The notes under the pieces are model-generated. The model was not told the origin of the DNA. It was given only the letters and a program-made list of their open reading frames with translations, and did not search any database. The position numbers were made by a program, and so were the translations under genes. This document shows positions 54,967-63,453 of a DNA stretch of 64,000 nt, piece by piece; the stretch's first letter is position 1, and every line of letters starts with the position of its first letter. Where the stretch lies: positions 1,789,001 to 1,853,000 of the forward strand of contig NZ_CP022657.1 in assembly GCF_002243515.1 (NCBI RefSeq), in the 5' to 3' direction. The DNA is from Tumebacillus algifaecis. Its GTDB lineage: Bacteria; Bacillota; Bacilli; Tumebacillales; Tumebacillaceae.

Positions 54967-54985
54967 AAATGACGAATTGTCATTT
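54967..54985. promoter_or_regulatory. Palindrome in the AT-rich leader of the comG operon
   Basis: aaatgac-gaatt-gtcattt is a perfect 7-base inverted repeat in a very AT-rich region about 110 bases before comGA. It could be a regulator site; there is no clear paired ComK box (A4-N5-T4) by eye. Confidence 0.4.
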
Positions 54986-55095
54986 TATAAATAAAATTAT
55001 TTTCAGAAAAACACTTTATTCACATGGCGAGGTAGTGGTAAAACAGTTGTCATGGATGCGCATCCGCAATCTTGACAAAAGGAGCCACACAAAAA

Positions 55096-56148
55096 ATGAA
55101 CCACGATTATGACGTTTCGGCAGACCGGTTAGAGCATCTGCTCGGCTTGGCTTACACAGAAGGGGCGAGCGATGTACACATCGAACCCGGGATAGATGGA
55201 GGCTGCCAAGTGCGGGTGCGAGTGAACGGGAAGCTGGAGCATTGGGAAGCTTTGGAGGGGACGTTGGAACAAACGGTTTCCAGACTAAAGCTAAAGGCGC
55301 GCATGGATATTGCAGAAAAACGATTGCCGCAGGATGGGAGTTTTCAAATGCGGCTGACAGAAGGCGAGGTGTTTGACGTCAGAGTCTCATCTCTCCCAAC
55401 CGTGCATGGCGAAAAAGTTGCGCTACGACTTTTGCAAAATCAGGCCAGACACAGGCTGGATGAGTTAGGTTTTGATCAGAAGCAGCGCAGGTTGTTTAAC
55501 TCGTGGATCGAATCGCGCCACGGGATGGTGTTGGTCACAGGGCCGACCGGATCGGGCAAGACGACAACGCTCTATGCGGCGATGTTGCAGCGCCAAGATG
55601 CAGGCTTAAACTTGTCCACGCTAGAAAATCCGGTCGAAGTGAAACTCCCCGGCATCAATCAGGTGGAAATTCAACCGCGAACCGGATTGTCTTTTGGTGT
55701 GGCTTTACGTTCGGTGCTGCGCCAAGATCCGGATGTGCTGATGATCGGGGAAATTCGCGATGAAGAGTCGGCTGAGGTAGCAGCACGCGCATCGCTCACC
55801 GGGCATTTGGTGCTGACTTCCCTGCACAGCGAAAGCGCCGTTTTGGCACTGCTGCGGCTGATCGATCTAGGTGTGCCGCCGCAAATGGTGGCAACGGCGA
55901 TTCGCGGCGTGGTCGGTCAGCGGCTTGTGGAGACGAAAGAAGGACGGAAAGCGGTATTCGAATGCCTGCCGATGACCGAATCGATCCGCCAAGCGTTGTA
56001 CCGCCACGCAGACGCGCGGGAGTTGACCTCGCTTGCGAAAAAAGACAGGATTCGTCTGTTGCCCGATGTGCTTAGCGAGTGGTTGGACAGAGGCGCTGTG
56101 GACGAGGAGACGTACGACCGAATCATCGGAGAACGAGGGTTGTCGTGA
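55096..56148 (+). CDS. comGA: ComGA-type competence pilus assembly ATPase (PilB/GspE family)
   Basis: 350 residues. Secretion ATPase with N-terminal region TEGASDVHIEPG, Walker A GPTGSGKTTT near residue 160, Asp box and Walker B (RQDPDVLMIGEIRDEESAEV) and His box SLTGHLVLTSLHSESA. It lacks the extended N1 domain and C4 zinc motif of full PilB, as expected for ComGA. ATG 55096 has aaaggag 12 bases upstream. First gene of a seven-gene comG operon. Confidence 0.92.
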   Translation: MNHDYDVSADRLEHLLGLAYTEGASDVHIEPGIDGGCQVRVRVNGKLEHWEALEGTLEQTVSRLKLKARMDIAEKRLPQDGSFQMRLTEGEVFDVRVSSLPTVHGEKVALRLLQNQARHRLDELGFDQKQRRLFNSWIESRHGMVLVTGPTGSGKTTTLYAAMLQRQDAGLNLSTLENPVEVKLPGINQVEIQPRTGLSFGVALRSVLRQDPDVLMIGEIRDEESAEVAARASLTGHLVLTSLHSESAVLALLRLIDLGVPPQMVATAIRGVVGQRLVETKEGRKAVFECLPMTESIRQALYRHADARELTSLAKKDRIRLLPDVLSEWLDRGAVDEETYDRIIGERGLS

Positions 56149-56325
56149 GCAGGCGCTTTGACATAGATGCTTGGGGTGAACCAGTCTTGCGGTTGGCTTG
56201 GCTTTTGAAGGGAGGTGTACCCCGAATCATTGGAGAACGAAAGATGGCATGGGCAGGCGTTTGGACGTTGGCGCTTGGGGTGTATTGGCAGGGAGGTTGG
56301 CCCGGCTTTTGGAGGGTGGTGTCCC
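56118..56325 (+). repeat. Two diverged tandem copies of a 104-bp unit at the comGA-comGB junction
   Basis: Copy 1 (56118-56221) and copy 2 (56222-56325) share ccgaatcat.ggagaacga, gcaggcg.tt, gcttggggt and ggcttttg.agg.ggtgt.cc in the same order. Copy 1 holds the comGA end plus a GTG and the first 25 or so codons of a comGB-like start; copy 2 holds the start used by comGB. Confidence 0.82.
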
Positions 56326-57268
56326 CCTGCTTGAAGCGCTCGCATTTCTGGCTGGACGCTACAAGGGCAAAGAGCAAACTTGGCTTGCGGAGGTACAGAC
56401 ACAGCTGAAGGCTGGGCACACATTGTCACAAACGCTGAAGAGAGGAGAGGCACCACTGATGGTGCAGGCGCTTGTTGAAGTTGGTGAGCATGGTGGAGAT
56501 CTGGCCGGAAGTTTGTTTCGCTCGGCCGACTATTGCGCTGAGCAGGTGAAGTGGCGGCGTGAACGTCGGCAGGCGATGCTCTATCCGCTGTTAGTCGGCG
56601 TTGTGCTGATCTGTCTGTCTTTGTTTTTGTTCACGGTGGTCGTACCACGCTTCGCAGGTCTATACGCAGGTATGGGATTGGAAGTGCACGGGACGACTCG
56701 GATGCTATTCGGCTTGAGTGAACTGTATCCCGCTTTGCTCAGCGGTGTACTGGCGGTAAGTTGTGCGGTGATGTGGATGGTCAGAAAGAAAGGAACGGGC
56801 ACTTTTTCCGTCTTGCAACTGCTTCGGAAGGTGCCTTTTCTGCGCCGTCTGCTGATCGTGGAGCGCACGCATGAGTGGGTGGCAACGCTTGGGTTGCTCC
56901 TCGATGGCGGCGTACCGCTGTTGCAGGCGTTGCACGTGCAGGAGCGACTTCCGCTACGCGAGGAAACTCGAAACGCCTGTGTACGGATTCGTGAAAAAGT
57001 TCTGCTGGGCACTTCGCTCGGGGAAGCGTTGCACGGAGAAATGCTGGATGCGGCACTGCCTTTGGCGATCCAGGTGGCAGAAGTGACAGGAGATCTGTCT
57101 CGAGCCTTGCTCGCGGTCGAGCGCGATTTAGCCGAGCAGCGCAAACGGATGATCGGACTGCTAGTCAAAGCGATCGAGCCGCTGTTACTGCTTGTGGCAG
57201 GACTGCTTGTCGGGCTGGTGGCGCTGTTGATGATGTGGCCGATGCTCGATCTGATTCGGGCAATCTAA
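56249..57268 (+). CDS. comGB: ComGB-type inner membrane platform protein (PilC/GspF family)
   Basis: 339 residues. Two GspF domains, each a helical bundle with EGGVPLLEALAFLA (first) and LDGGVPLLQALHVQE (second), and three membrane helices (about 120-145, 165-190 and at the end, LLLLVAGLLVGLVALLMMWP). ATG 56249 chosen because the homologous start MGRRLDVGAWG is repeated in the upstream duplicate as VSRRFDIDAWG. The RBS is weak (ggagaacg, 13 bases away), perhaps a result of the duplication. Confidence 0.88.
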   Translation: MGRRLDVGAWGVLAGRLARLLEGGVPLLEALAFLAGRYKGKEQTWLAEVQTQLKAGHTLSQTLKRGEAPLMVQALVEVGEHGGDLAGSLFRSADYCAEQVKWRRERRQAMLYPLLVGVVLICLSLFLFTVVVPRFAGLYAGMGLEVHGTTRMLFGLSELYPALLSGVLAVSCAVMWMVRKKGTGTFSVLQLLRKVPFLRRLLIVERTHEWVATLGLLLDGGVPLLQALHVQERLPLREETRNACVRIREKVLLGTSLGEALHGEMLDAALPLAIQVAEVTGDLSRALLAVERDLAEQRKRMIGLLVKAIEPLLLLVAGLLVGLVALLMMWPMLDLIRAI

Positions 57269-57296
57269 CAATTTCATAGCGAGAGGATGAGGTTCG

Positions 57297-57671
57297 ATGC
57301 GAAAATGGTTGACGCTTTGGCGCGGACAGCAAGGTTTTACCTTGATTGAATTGGCGGTGGTGGTGTTTGTCATCTCCGTACTGATCGCGATCGCCTTACC
57401 GAATTTGCGCGGTACAGGGGAAAAAGCACAAAGGGTTACCTGTGAAGGCAATCAGCGTCTGTTGCGGGCCCAGCTTGAGAACTTCTATCTGATCGAAAAC
57501 AGCTATCCGAACGGATTGTCCGATGTGGAGCGATTGAAACAGATGGTCGATCGGGGCTATCTGCAAAGCTTACCGTCTTGCCCAGGGGGAGGAACCTATG
57601 CGATCACCGTCGCGCCGGATGGAAAAAGTGCGGAAGTCAATTGTCCGGTACATGGAGCGCTTGGCCAATGA
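57297..57671 (+). CDS. comGC: ComGC major competence pseudopilin
   Basis: 124 residues. Class III signal with cleavage before FTLIE in GQQGFTLIELAVVVFVISVL, then the N-terminal helix, and a small C-terminal domain with two Cys (LPSCPGGG and NCPVHG). It builds the competence pilus. Its stop overlaps comGD. Confidence 0.95.
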   Translation: MRKWLTLWRGQQGFTLIELAVVVFVISVLIAIALPNLRGTGEKAQRVTCEGNQRLLRAQLENFYLIENSYPNGLSDVERLKQMVDRGYLQSLPSCPGGGTYAITVAPDGKSAEVNCPVHGALGQ

Positions 57672-58126
57672 AAAGCTTATGGAGCAGTCAGTCAGGATAT
57701 ACGCTGCTCGAACTGCTGCTCGTCCTCTCCATTCTAGGGGTGATGTTCTCCTTGCTCATGCCCGCCGTAAACAAGCTGTACCTGCGCTTAGAACTGGATG
57801 TGGCAAGCCGAAGCCTCTTAGCAGATCTGCGCGACTCGCAACGATCGGCCTGGGTGCACGGGGATGAGCATGAGGTGCGGTTTACAAGGTTCACGCCCCG
57901 CTACACATTATGGGAGTCGGGAGTGTTTCGAGGGCAAAAACACTTGCCGGAGCGGGTTAACTATCGACTTGGGTACATCGAATCCTCCGTCAGTACTCTG
58001 CTCTTTGGTCCGACTCGGACAGGTGGGAGCGGCGGTATCCGCCTGATCAATGGAGCAGGTCAACAAACGGAAGTAAAAATCTACCCGATCACAGGCCACA
58101 TCGTCTATGAGGGGATCACGCCATGA
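57668..58126 (+). CDS. comGD: ComGD-type minor pseudopilin
   Basis: 152 residues; the ATG overlaps the comGC stop by four bases (ATGA). Class III signal SGYTLLELLLVLSILGVMF. The rest resembles GspH/ComGD minor pilins (VASRSLLADLRDSQRSAWVH). Confidence 0.87.
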   Translation: MKSLWSSQSGYTLLELLLVLSILGVMFSLLMPAVNKLYLRLELDVASRSLLADLRDSQRSAWVHGDEHEVRFTRFTPRYTLWESGVFRGQKHLPERVNYRLGYIESSVSTLLFGPTRTGGSGGIRLINGAGQQTEVKIYPITGHIVYEGITP

Positions 58127-58482
58127 TCATGGTGCGTAATGAAAAGGGTTTTACGCTGATCGAGTCGCTTTGCGCTGTCGTGATCACCTCGATGACCATT
58201 CTGATCGCATCGGGACTATGGCAAGCCTGCATTGCGCAGGAGCGACAATCTGCCATGTATTTCGCAGTGTCGAGGCAGGCTGTGTCCGATATGGAACGCC
58301 TGCGGGCGGAGCAAAGTGTGATGCCAGGGGAAGAGGTGAGAGATTTGGAAGTAGATGGGATGAGAATTCTTTCGCACCGCACGATTGTGCAGGAAGCCGA
58401 CCTATTTCAAGTCACCTTGACGTTCACTTGGCAAGAAGGAGGAAGAACACATGAGCAAACGTGGGCGACGCTTCATCGCTGA
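58123..58482 (+). CDS. comGE: ComGE-like minor pseudopilin
   Basis: 119 residues; overlaps the ComGD stop by four bases. Signal KGFTLIESLCAVVITSMTIL. Placed by order in the comG operon; sequence similarity to other ComGE proteins is always low. Confidence 0.78.
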   Translation: MIMVRNEKGFTLIESLCAVVITSMTILIASGLWQACIAQERQSAMYFAVSRQAVSDMERLRAEQSVMPGEEVRDLEVDGMRILSHRTIVQEADLFQVTLTFTWQEGGRTHEQTWATLHR

Positions 58483-58900
58483 CGAGCGGGGTGTGACCTT
58501 ACTGGAACTGGTTCTGTCGCTCGCGGTCACAGGACTCCTGCTCCCTGTGTTCGCTGCGTGGATGACCGCCATGATCGCTCAATGGCAACAAGTGAGCGAG
58601 CGTATCGAGGTCCGCCAAACAAACGCAGTTTTGCTTCACCGAATCGGTGCTGAAGTGCGGGAAGGCAGCAGCTTTTTGCCGCAGCGAAACGGCTTGGTGT
58701 TTCTCAACAAGGCGGGTCGTCTGATCCGCTATCAACTCTCGAGCGGTGGGCTGCTCCTTCGCGATGAAGAGGGAGTTGGTGCCACCGTCATCGGCTCCCA
58801 TCTCGCAGAGTGCCGATTTAGCACCGATCAAGAAGGCCGTGTGCTAACCGTCCATCTCGGTGCGATCAGCCAGTCGTGGGTGGGTAGGGGAAACCGATGA
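58451..58900 (+). CDS. comGF: ComGF-like minor pseudopilin
   Basis: 149 residues; starts 32 bases inside the previous gene. Signal ERGVTLLELVLSLAVTGLLL, then MIAQWQQVSERIEVRQTNAV and a beta-rich end (GRVLTVHLGAIS), consistent with ComGF/GspJ-type proteins. Confidence 0.8.
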   Translation: MSKRGRRFIADERGVTLLELVLSLAVTGLLLPVFAAWMTAMIAQWQQVSERIEVRQTNAVLLHRIGAEVREGSSFLPQRNGLVFLNKAGRLIRYQLSSGGLLLRDEEGVGATVIGSHLAECRFSTDQEGRVLTVHLGAISQSWVGRGNR

Positions 58901-59235
58901 AACTCTTTCTTCCCGTCACACTGCTTCTTGTAACCATTCTGCTCCTTGGCACTCAACTCGCGCTGACGACACAAGATTTTCGCATGACCACCGAACTCTA
59001 CCGCTCCGACCAAGCTTATTATCTCGCGGAAGCTGCGCTCCTCGTTGGACAATCCCACCTGCAACAAGACCCGTCATGGCGCGGAGAACGCATGCAGATC
59101 CGGTTGGGTGCAGGCGTTTGTTCCTACCGCATCTACGAGCAGGCAGGGGTAGTACAAATCGAGGCGACAGGCGAAATTGGCAAAGTGAAGACCGTCCAAA
59201 AAAAGCAAGCCGAACCAACTTCGCAAACGCATTGA
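58897..59235 (+). CDS. comGG: ComGG-like pilus assembly protein
   Basis: 112 residues; overlaps comGF by four bases. N-terminal membrane helix (FLPVTLLLVTILLLGTQLAL), then FRMTTELYRSDQAYYLAEAA like ComGG/PilX, without a full class III signal. Last gene of the operon; a terminator follows. Confidence 0.78.
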   Translation: MKLFLPVTLLLVTILLLGTQLALTTQDFRMTTELYRSDQAYYLAEAALLVGQSHLQQDPSWRGERMQIRLGAGVCSYRIYEQAGVVQIEATGEIGKVKTVQKKQAEPTSQTH

Positions 59236-59264
59236 ACCCCATGAGTCTCATGGGGTTCTTCTAG
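59236..59264 (+). terminator. Terminator after the comG operon
   Basis: gaaccccatgagtctcatgg with ggttc, then ttct; a stem of ten pairs with a short loop. Confidence 0.75.
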
Positions 59265-59277
59265 CAGGATGAAAGTT

Positions 59278-61683
59278 CTAGTCCTCGATTGGGTCTACAA
59301 AAGTTGTTCGCGGCTCTTCAGTCAGCATTCCTGTGGTGTTGATCGCACTCGGATTGTAGTACGCCACTTGGTCGATCGTATAGCCATATGCGGTCACCGA
59401 ACCGTCACTGTGTAAAACTGCCGATGCTTCATCGCCATCCACAACCACCCAAAAGCCAGCTAATGTACCGCTGTAGGTGTAGAGAGTCAGGTCATTTTTG
59501 TCACGGATTTGCACGTAGTCATACGTTTGTTCCGTTTCAAAACGAGAGAAGTGCAGGCCGACTTTTTGTGCTCCAGGCTTTCGATAGGTGTGCTGATAGC
59601 GGTTATTATAGTTGACTGGGTATGGATGCGGTGTGTCCATTTGGAGGGTCTCATAGAACCATTTGTTGGTCGTCGTCGTTGGGAACGTCGCCTTCAGCGT
59701 GTAGACAGAAGTGGCGCTGTGTGCCCCGTTATAACCGACAACTTTAATATAGTAGGAGGCACCAGCCAGCCCGTTAAACATCACCGTCTCTGGTGCATTG
59801 CCGCGATTGGTCGATTGCCCGATCAGATTCGAATTGGCATCATATACAGCAAGATCGTAGTCGAACGCCATGTTGTTCATCAAAACGGTCACGCTACCTG
59901 CCGTGCTCGGGGTGAACTTGAACCAATCGACATCGTCGGCCGATGTGATCCGTCCATTGTAGGTGGTATCGGAGATCACCGGCTCGTATGCCGTTTCCAG
60001 AGTGTTGTTCGGTTCAAATGGGTCGCCGAGCGAATCATTCACGCCCACGCTCTCCCACGCATTCACGACAGCAGTCACTTCTGGGGAACTCGCTCCGTAC
60101 AGATCGATCGCAGCTTGGCGAGTCGCATTGCGCGCATCGATGAACAGCGATTTAGGGGTTAAATATTGGGTCAGTGCCCGGTACCACACTTTGCCCGCCT
60201 TGTGTTGAGTGATGCCTGGCGCGGTGACAAAGTTGTAGAATGCTTTGTTGGGAATGCCAGAGTTGGTATGGACACCACCGTTGTCAGCCGACGTGTACAC
60301 ATAATTGGACATGTGATCAGGTTGGTCGAACAGGCTGGGATTGGCCAGTGATCGCATCGCGTCACCTGCGATGGTTGGCGTATAGATCGAATCTCCGATC
60401 AGCCAGTTGTTGTTCGGCTTATTTTCGATCAATTCCCCGAACACGTCGGAGAATGACTCATTCAAAGATCCCGGCTGGTCTTGATAGATCAGCCCGGCCG
60501 TCTTTGCGGTGACTGCGTGGGTCAACTCGTGGGCGACAACATCGAGAGCCCCAGAGAAAGCGAGATAGTTGGTGCCGTCACCGTCTCCGTAAACCATCTG
60601 TGTACCGTTCCAAAATGCATTGTTGTAGTTCGTACTGTAGTGAACAGACGACTTGATCGTCGCCCCTTTGTTATCGAACGAGTTGCGACCATGTACCGAA
60701 TAATAGTAGTCGTACACCAGCCCCGCATAAAAATGGGCATCGACGGCCGATTTGTCGGTCCAGATGTTGTCTGTACTCGAGATCAGCGTTCCGGGCAGTG
60801 ACAGGCTGTGAGCTGTCGAGTAAGTCTCGATTTTTCCGCCCATAGCAAACATGGGCTTGCTCAGGTCGCTCATGAAATAGAGCCCTGTCGCAGATTCGAT
60901 GTTCAATGATTTGGTATCATCCAAAACGCCGATCCCCGTGCCGATCACAGACGCAGTTTGCAATTTAGAGATCGTGTTTAGAATCGAACCGTCATGTGCG
61001 TCGATCAGCAGATCTGCATAGACCGGAGTATCGTCGAACGCCGAAAGGGTCACCAGATAGGCCAGATGGTAGTTGCTGGGGCTCGCTTCATACACGGTTA
61101 ATGTGGACTCTTGCACATCGAACACTGCTGTTTCGCTCAGTTTGAGCGACTTTTTTGCAACGGATAGCGCATCAGCTTTGGAGAGTGTAGGTTTAACATT
61201 GACGCCCTTGGTTTTTAGCAGCGGATCATAGTAGCCGTTGACAGAGGTCACGGCACCAGTTGTATTGGTATGCACGATCAACTCGTTGCCAAAGACGGGG
61301 ACACCTCGGTGTGTTTGACGAAATTTAAACGCTTTACCATGCTGATCGGTGATCTGATCGAACAGCATCATTTCCATTCTGGCAGACTCGATCTGGAACA
61401 GGTCACGGTTTTCTTCCAGGACAGAAATCGCATCGGTTGACGTGCGCACTTCTCGTGAAGACAGCCTGCCAGACACAAAGTTTGGGATGTTCTTTTCGGT
61501 GTTCCAAGAAATTTTGTCATTCTTTTTTGAATTTTCATATCGAGAGAAATTTGCGAAATCTTGCATCTCGGCCGCTTTTGATGGAAGTGTTTGTGCCGCA
61601 GAGACCGGAACGGAACTCAGCGCAGCCATGGACAACACGAGGGCGGACGCAATGGAAAGGGTTGAAATCTGGTTCTCTTTCAT
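59278..61683 (-). CDS. Secreted M4 (thermolysin-family) neutral metalloprotease with PPC and C-terminal beta domain
   Basis: 801 residues. Signal peptide (about 1-30, SVPVSAA), FTP/PepSY propeptide (about 60-220), the M4 catalytic domain with H385-E-L-T-H389 and the third ligand in GSLNESFSDVFGE, then a PPC domain (about 555-675; DPFEPNNTLETA, FDYDLAVYD). A CUB-like domain closes the protein (about 680-790; TYDYVQIRDKNDLTLYTY). Digests external protein. Convergent with comG. Confidence 0.95.
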   Translation of the reverse strand: MKENQISTLSIASALVLSMAALSSVPVSAAQTLPSKAAEMQDFANFSRYENSKKNDKISWNTEKNIPNFVSGRLSSREVRTSTDAISVLEENRDLFQIESARMEMMLFDQITDQHGKAFKFRQTHRGVPVFGNELIVHTNTTGAVTSVNGYYDPLLKTKGVNVKPTLSKADALSVAKKSLKLSETAVFDVQESTLTVYEASPSNYHLAYLVTLSAFDDTPVYADLLIDAHDGSILNTISKLQTASVIGTGIGVLDDTKSLNIESATGLYFMSDLSKPMFAMGGKIETYSTAHSLSLPGTLISSTDNIWTDKSAVDAHFYAGLVYDYYYSVHGRNSFDNKGATIKSSVHYSTNYNNAFWNGTQMVYGDGDGTNYLAFSGALDVVAHELTHAVTAKTAGLIYQDQPGSLNESFSDVFGELIENKPNNNWLIGDSIYTPTIAGDAMRSLANPSLFDQPDHMSNYVYTSADNGGVHTNSGIPNKAFYNFVTAPGITQHKAGKVWYRALTQYLTPKSLFIDARNATRQAAIDLYGASSPEVTAVVNAWESVGVNDSLGDPFEPNNTLETAYEPVISDTTYNGRITSADDVDWFKFTPSTAGSVTVLMNNMAFDYDLAVYDANSNLIGQSTNRGNAPETVMFNGLAGASYYIKVVGYNGAHSATSVYTLKATFPTTTTNKWFYETLQMDTPHPYPVNYNNRYQHTYRKPGAQKVGLHFSRFETEQTYDYVQIRDKNDLTLYTYSGTLAGFWVVVDGDEASAVLHSDGSVTAYGYTIDQVAYYNPSAINTTGMLTEEPRTTFVDPIED

Positions 61684-62019
61684 TAAATGGCAACCTCTCT
61701 TAATTTGGTTTATTTCATTGGTTGACCATATAATAGCACCAGACTGGCGCTCATGTAAATGACAAAAATTAATTTATTGTCCATATTCATTAATAGATGA
61801 TCAATGGTATGTTTTGCAACTCTGTATTCTCCATAACTTTACTTTTGTCCTGAGGAGATTTTAGCTAAAAGTATCGAAATAAGAAAAGCGTCCTCCGCTG
61901 GGACGCTTGATCGTATGTACTGATTTTTGATTTGAGGAGGATGCTGTCAAATATAGGAGCAGTTGCACAGGTCGTTTACCGTACGCGAACTTGTGAAGGG
62001 CGACGAGGCATGGCTTGGA
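61684..62019. other. Upstream region of the protease gene and flank of the 115-bp repeats
   Basis: AT-rich leader of the minus-strand protease gene (61684-61870) and a short hairpin, aagcgtcc / ggacgctt, at 61885-61909. No convincing gene. Confidence 0.5.
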
Positions 62020-62365
62020 GATTGACGAAGTTGAACTGCAACGACTTACACCCTCGAGTTGCGTTGCACGGCCAGTTTTTCCGCATGTTCTTCGGAACTG
62101 CCTACTTGAAACCGAGAGAAAGGGCAGACATGGAGAATGAAGAAGTTGAACTGCAACGACTTACACCCTCGAGTTGCGTTGCACGGCCAGTTTTTCCGCA
62201 TGTTCTTCGGTACTGCCTACTTGCAACCGAGAGGCAGGTTAGACATGGTGTTTGACGACGCTGAACTACAACGCCTAACCCCCTCGAGTTGCATTGCTCG
62301 GCCAGTTTTCCACATGCTCTTCGCCTCTGCCTACTTGCAAACGAGAAGCAGAGCAGCATTGCTAT
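62020..62365. repeat. Three tandem copies of a 115-bp repeat of unknown function
   Basis: Corresponding points fall at 62041, 62156 and 62271. Copies 1 and 2 are almost identical over gaactgcaacgacttacacc, ctcgagttgcgttgcacggc and cagtttttccgcatgttctt; copy 3 has diverged. Open frames cross it on both strands, but none has an RBS and the products do not look like proteins. Confidence 0.88.
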
Positions 62366-62387
62366 TATCCCCATTCAATCGAATGCA

Positions 62388-62423
62388 ACAAACAAGCCCC
62401 AGTGTCGCCCTGGAGCTTGTTCG
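62388..62423 (-). terminator. Terminator after the 68-residue membrane protein gene
   Basis: Minus strand aacaagctccagg / ctggggcttgtt stem followed by tgttgc. Confidence 0.7.
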
Positions 62424-62431
62424 GCACTGCC

Positions 62432-62638
62432 TTATTTTCCTTTGGATGCTTCAGCGTGCGTTTGCAATTCGGCTTGTTTGATAGCTTCGCGCTCTTCTTT
62501 CTTTTTCATATATTTTTCTACGTACGGCCACCAGAGGCCGGGCACGCTCAAATATAGCGCGATAACGACTGCAACAATGTGCCAGACCCAGTCCCAAATT
62601 GTCGCTCCGCCCATCCAGTACAGAAAGCTTTCCCACAT
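62432..62638 (-). CDS. Small membrane protein (68 residues)
   Basis: ATG 62638 with aaaggag nine bases upstream; the open frame before it does not fit that RBS. One or two membrane segments rich in Trp (WDWVWHIVAVVIALYLSVPG), then a charged helix (KYMKKKEEREAIKQAELQTH). Family unknown. Its promoter overlaps a perfect palindrome at 62674-62702. Confidence 0.7.
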   Translation of the reverse strand: MWESFLYWMGGATIWDWVWHIVAVVIALYLSVPGLWWPYVEKYMKKKEEREAIKQAELQTHAEASKGK

Positions 62639-62670
62639 GGTGCATAGCTCCTTTACGATCAACTGTCTTG

Positions 62671-62702
62671 ATTATGTTACAATGACGCCTTCATTGTAAC
62701 AT
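62671..62702 (-). promoter_or_regulatory. Promoter with overlapping palindromic operator
   Basis: On the minus strand TTACAA (62694-62699), 17 bases, CATAAT (62671-62676). A perfect 12-base inverted repeat (atgttacaatga / tcattgtaacat, 5-base loop, 62674-62702) covers the -35 box, the spacer and part of the -10, as expected for a repressor site. Confidence 0.6.
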
Positions 62703-62842
62703 AGTGCAGCTTGATTCCGAGCCATGTCGCTGAGCTAATTATTACGAAACACGTAATTTTTTCATGACATGCTGTGACGGTAGCTCGTTTTATTACGTCA
62801 TATTATGATGAGTCCAAAAGATTGTGACAAGGAGCGAATAAT

Positions 62843-63361
62843 ATGGAGAGGCGACTCTTTCTGATCGGGTTTATGGGCACGGGCAAAACGACGATCGGGC
62901 ATGCTTTGGCCGAAGAGCTGCAGTTTGCGCTCTATGACAGTGATCGGGAGATCGTGTCGCGGGAGGGCATGGAGATTTCGGAACTGTTTGCCGAAAAAGG
63001 CGAAGCGTACTTTCGGCGCAAAGAATGCGAAATGCTGGCCGAATTGTCACACTGTCAGGATGCGGTGATCACCACCGGAGGCGGGGCCGTGCTGAGTTCG
63101 GCCAACCGCGAACTGATGAGCAAGAGCGGCTATGTGATCGCGCTCACCGCATCGGTCGATGAGATCGCAATCCGTGTGGAACAGGATCGCAACCGCCCGC
63201 TTTTGCAAAGCCAGGGCGAGTTGCGCACACGAATTAGGGAGATGATCGAACAGCGCAAGGGTTACTATGATTTTGCGAATTTAACGGTGGACACGACTGG
63301 TCGCTCCATAGAGTCGATCAAGACCGAAATCATGCAAAATCTGTCTAGTTCTTCGCGTTGA
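62843..63361 (+). CDS. aroK: Shikimate kinase
   Basis: 172 residues. Phosphorylates shikimate in the aromatic amino acid pathway. Walker A GFMGTGKTT at residues 9-17, shikimate-binding DSDREI (about 33), FRRKE (about 59), GGGAV (about 81) and the lid QDRNRPLL. RBS aaggagcg. Confidence 0.95.
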   Translation: MERRLFLIGFMGTGKTTIGHALAEELQFALYDSDREIVSREGMEISELFAEKGEAYFRRKECEMLAELSHCQDAVITTGGGAVLSSANRELMSKSGYVIALTASVDEIAIRVEQDRNRPLLQSQGELRTRIREMIEQRKGYYDFANLTVDTTGRSIESIKTEIMQNLSSSSR

Positions 63362-63453
63362 CGAGCAGAATGAAAGAGACTACACTTTAATAGTTCTGCT
63401 ACAAACAAAGTGATTTTTATCGTCTTTTATACGGAAAGCGAGGTTTTACATAG

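Noticed and set aside
54880-55095. ComK boxes before comGA
   Set aside because: Several A-runs and T-runs exist, but no pair of A4-N5-T4 boxes at the proper distance; I cannot support the call.
56079-56408. 109-residue plus-strand frame
   Set aside because: Starts inside comGA and continues through the duplicated junction out of frame with comGB; only its GTG at 56146 has meaning, as a relic start.
61932-62255. 107-residue frame across the 115-bp repeats
   Set aside because: No RBS at its start; it simply reads through two repeat copies, and the product has no protein-like pattern.
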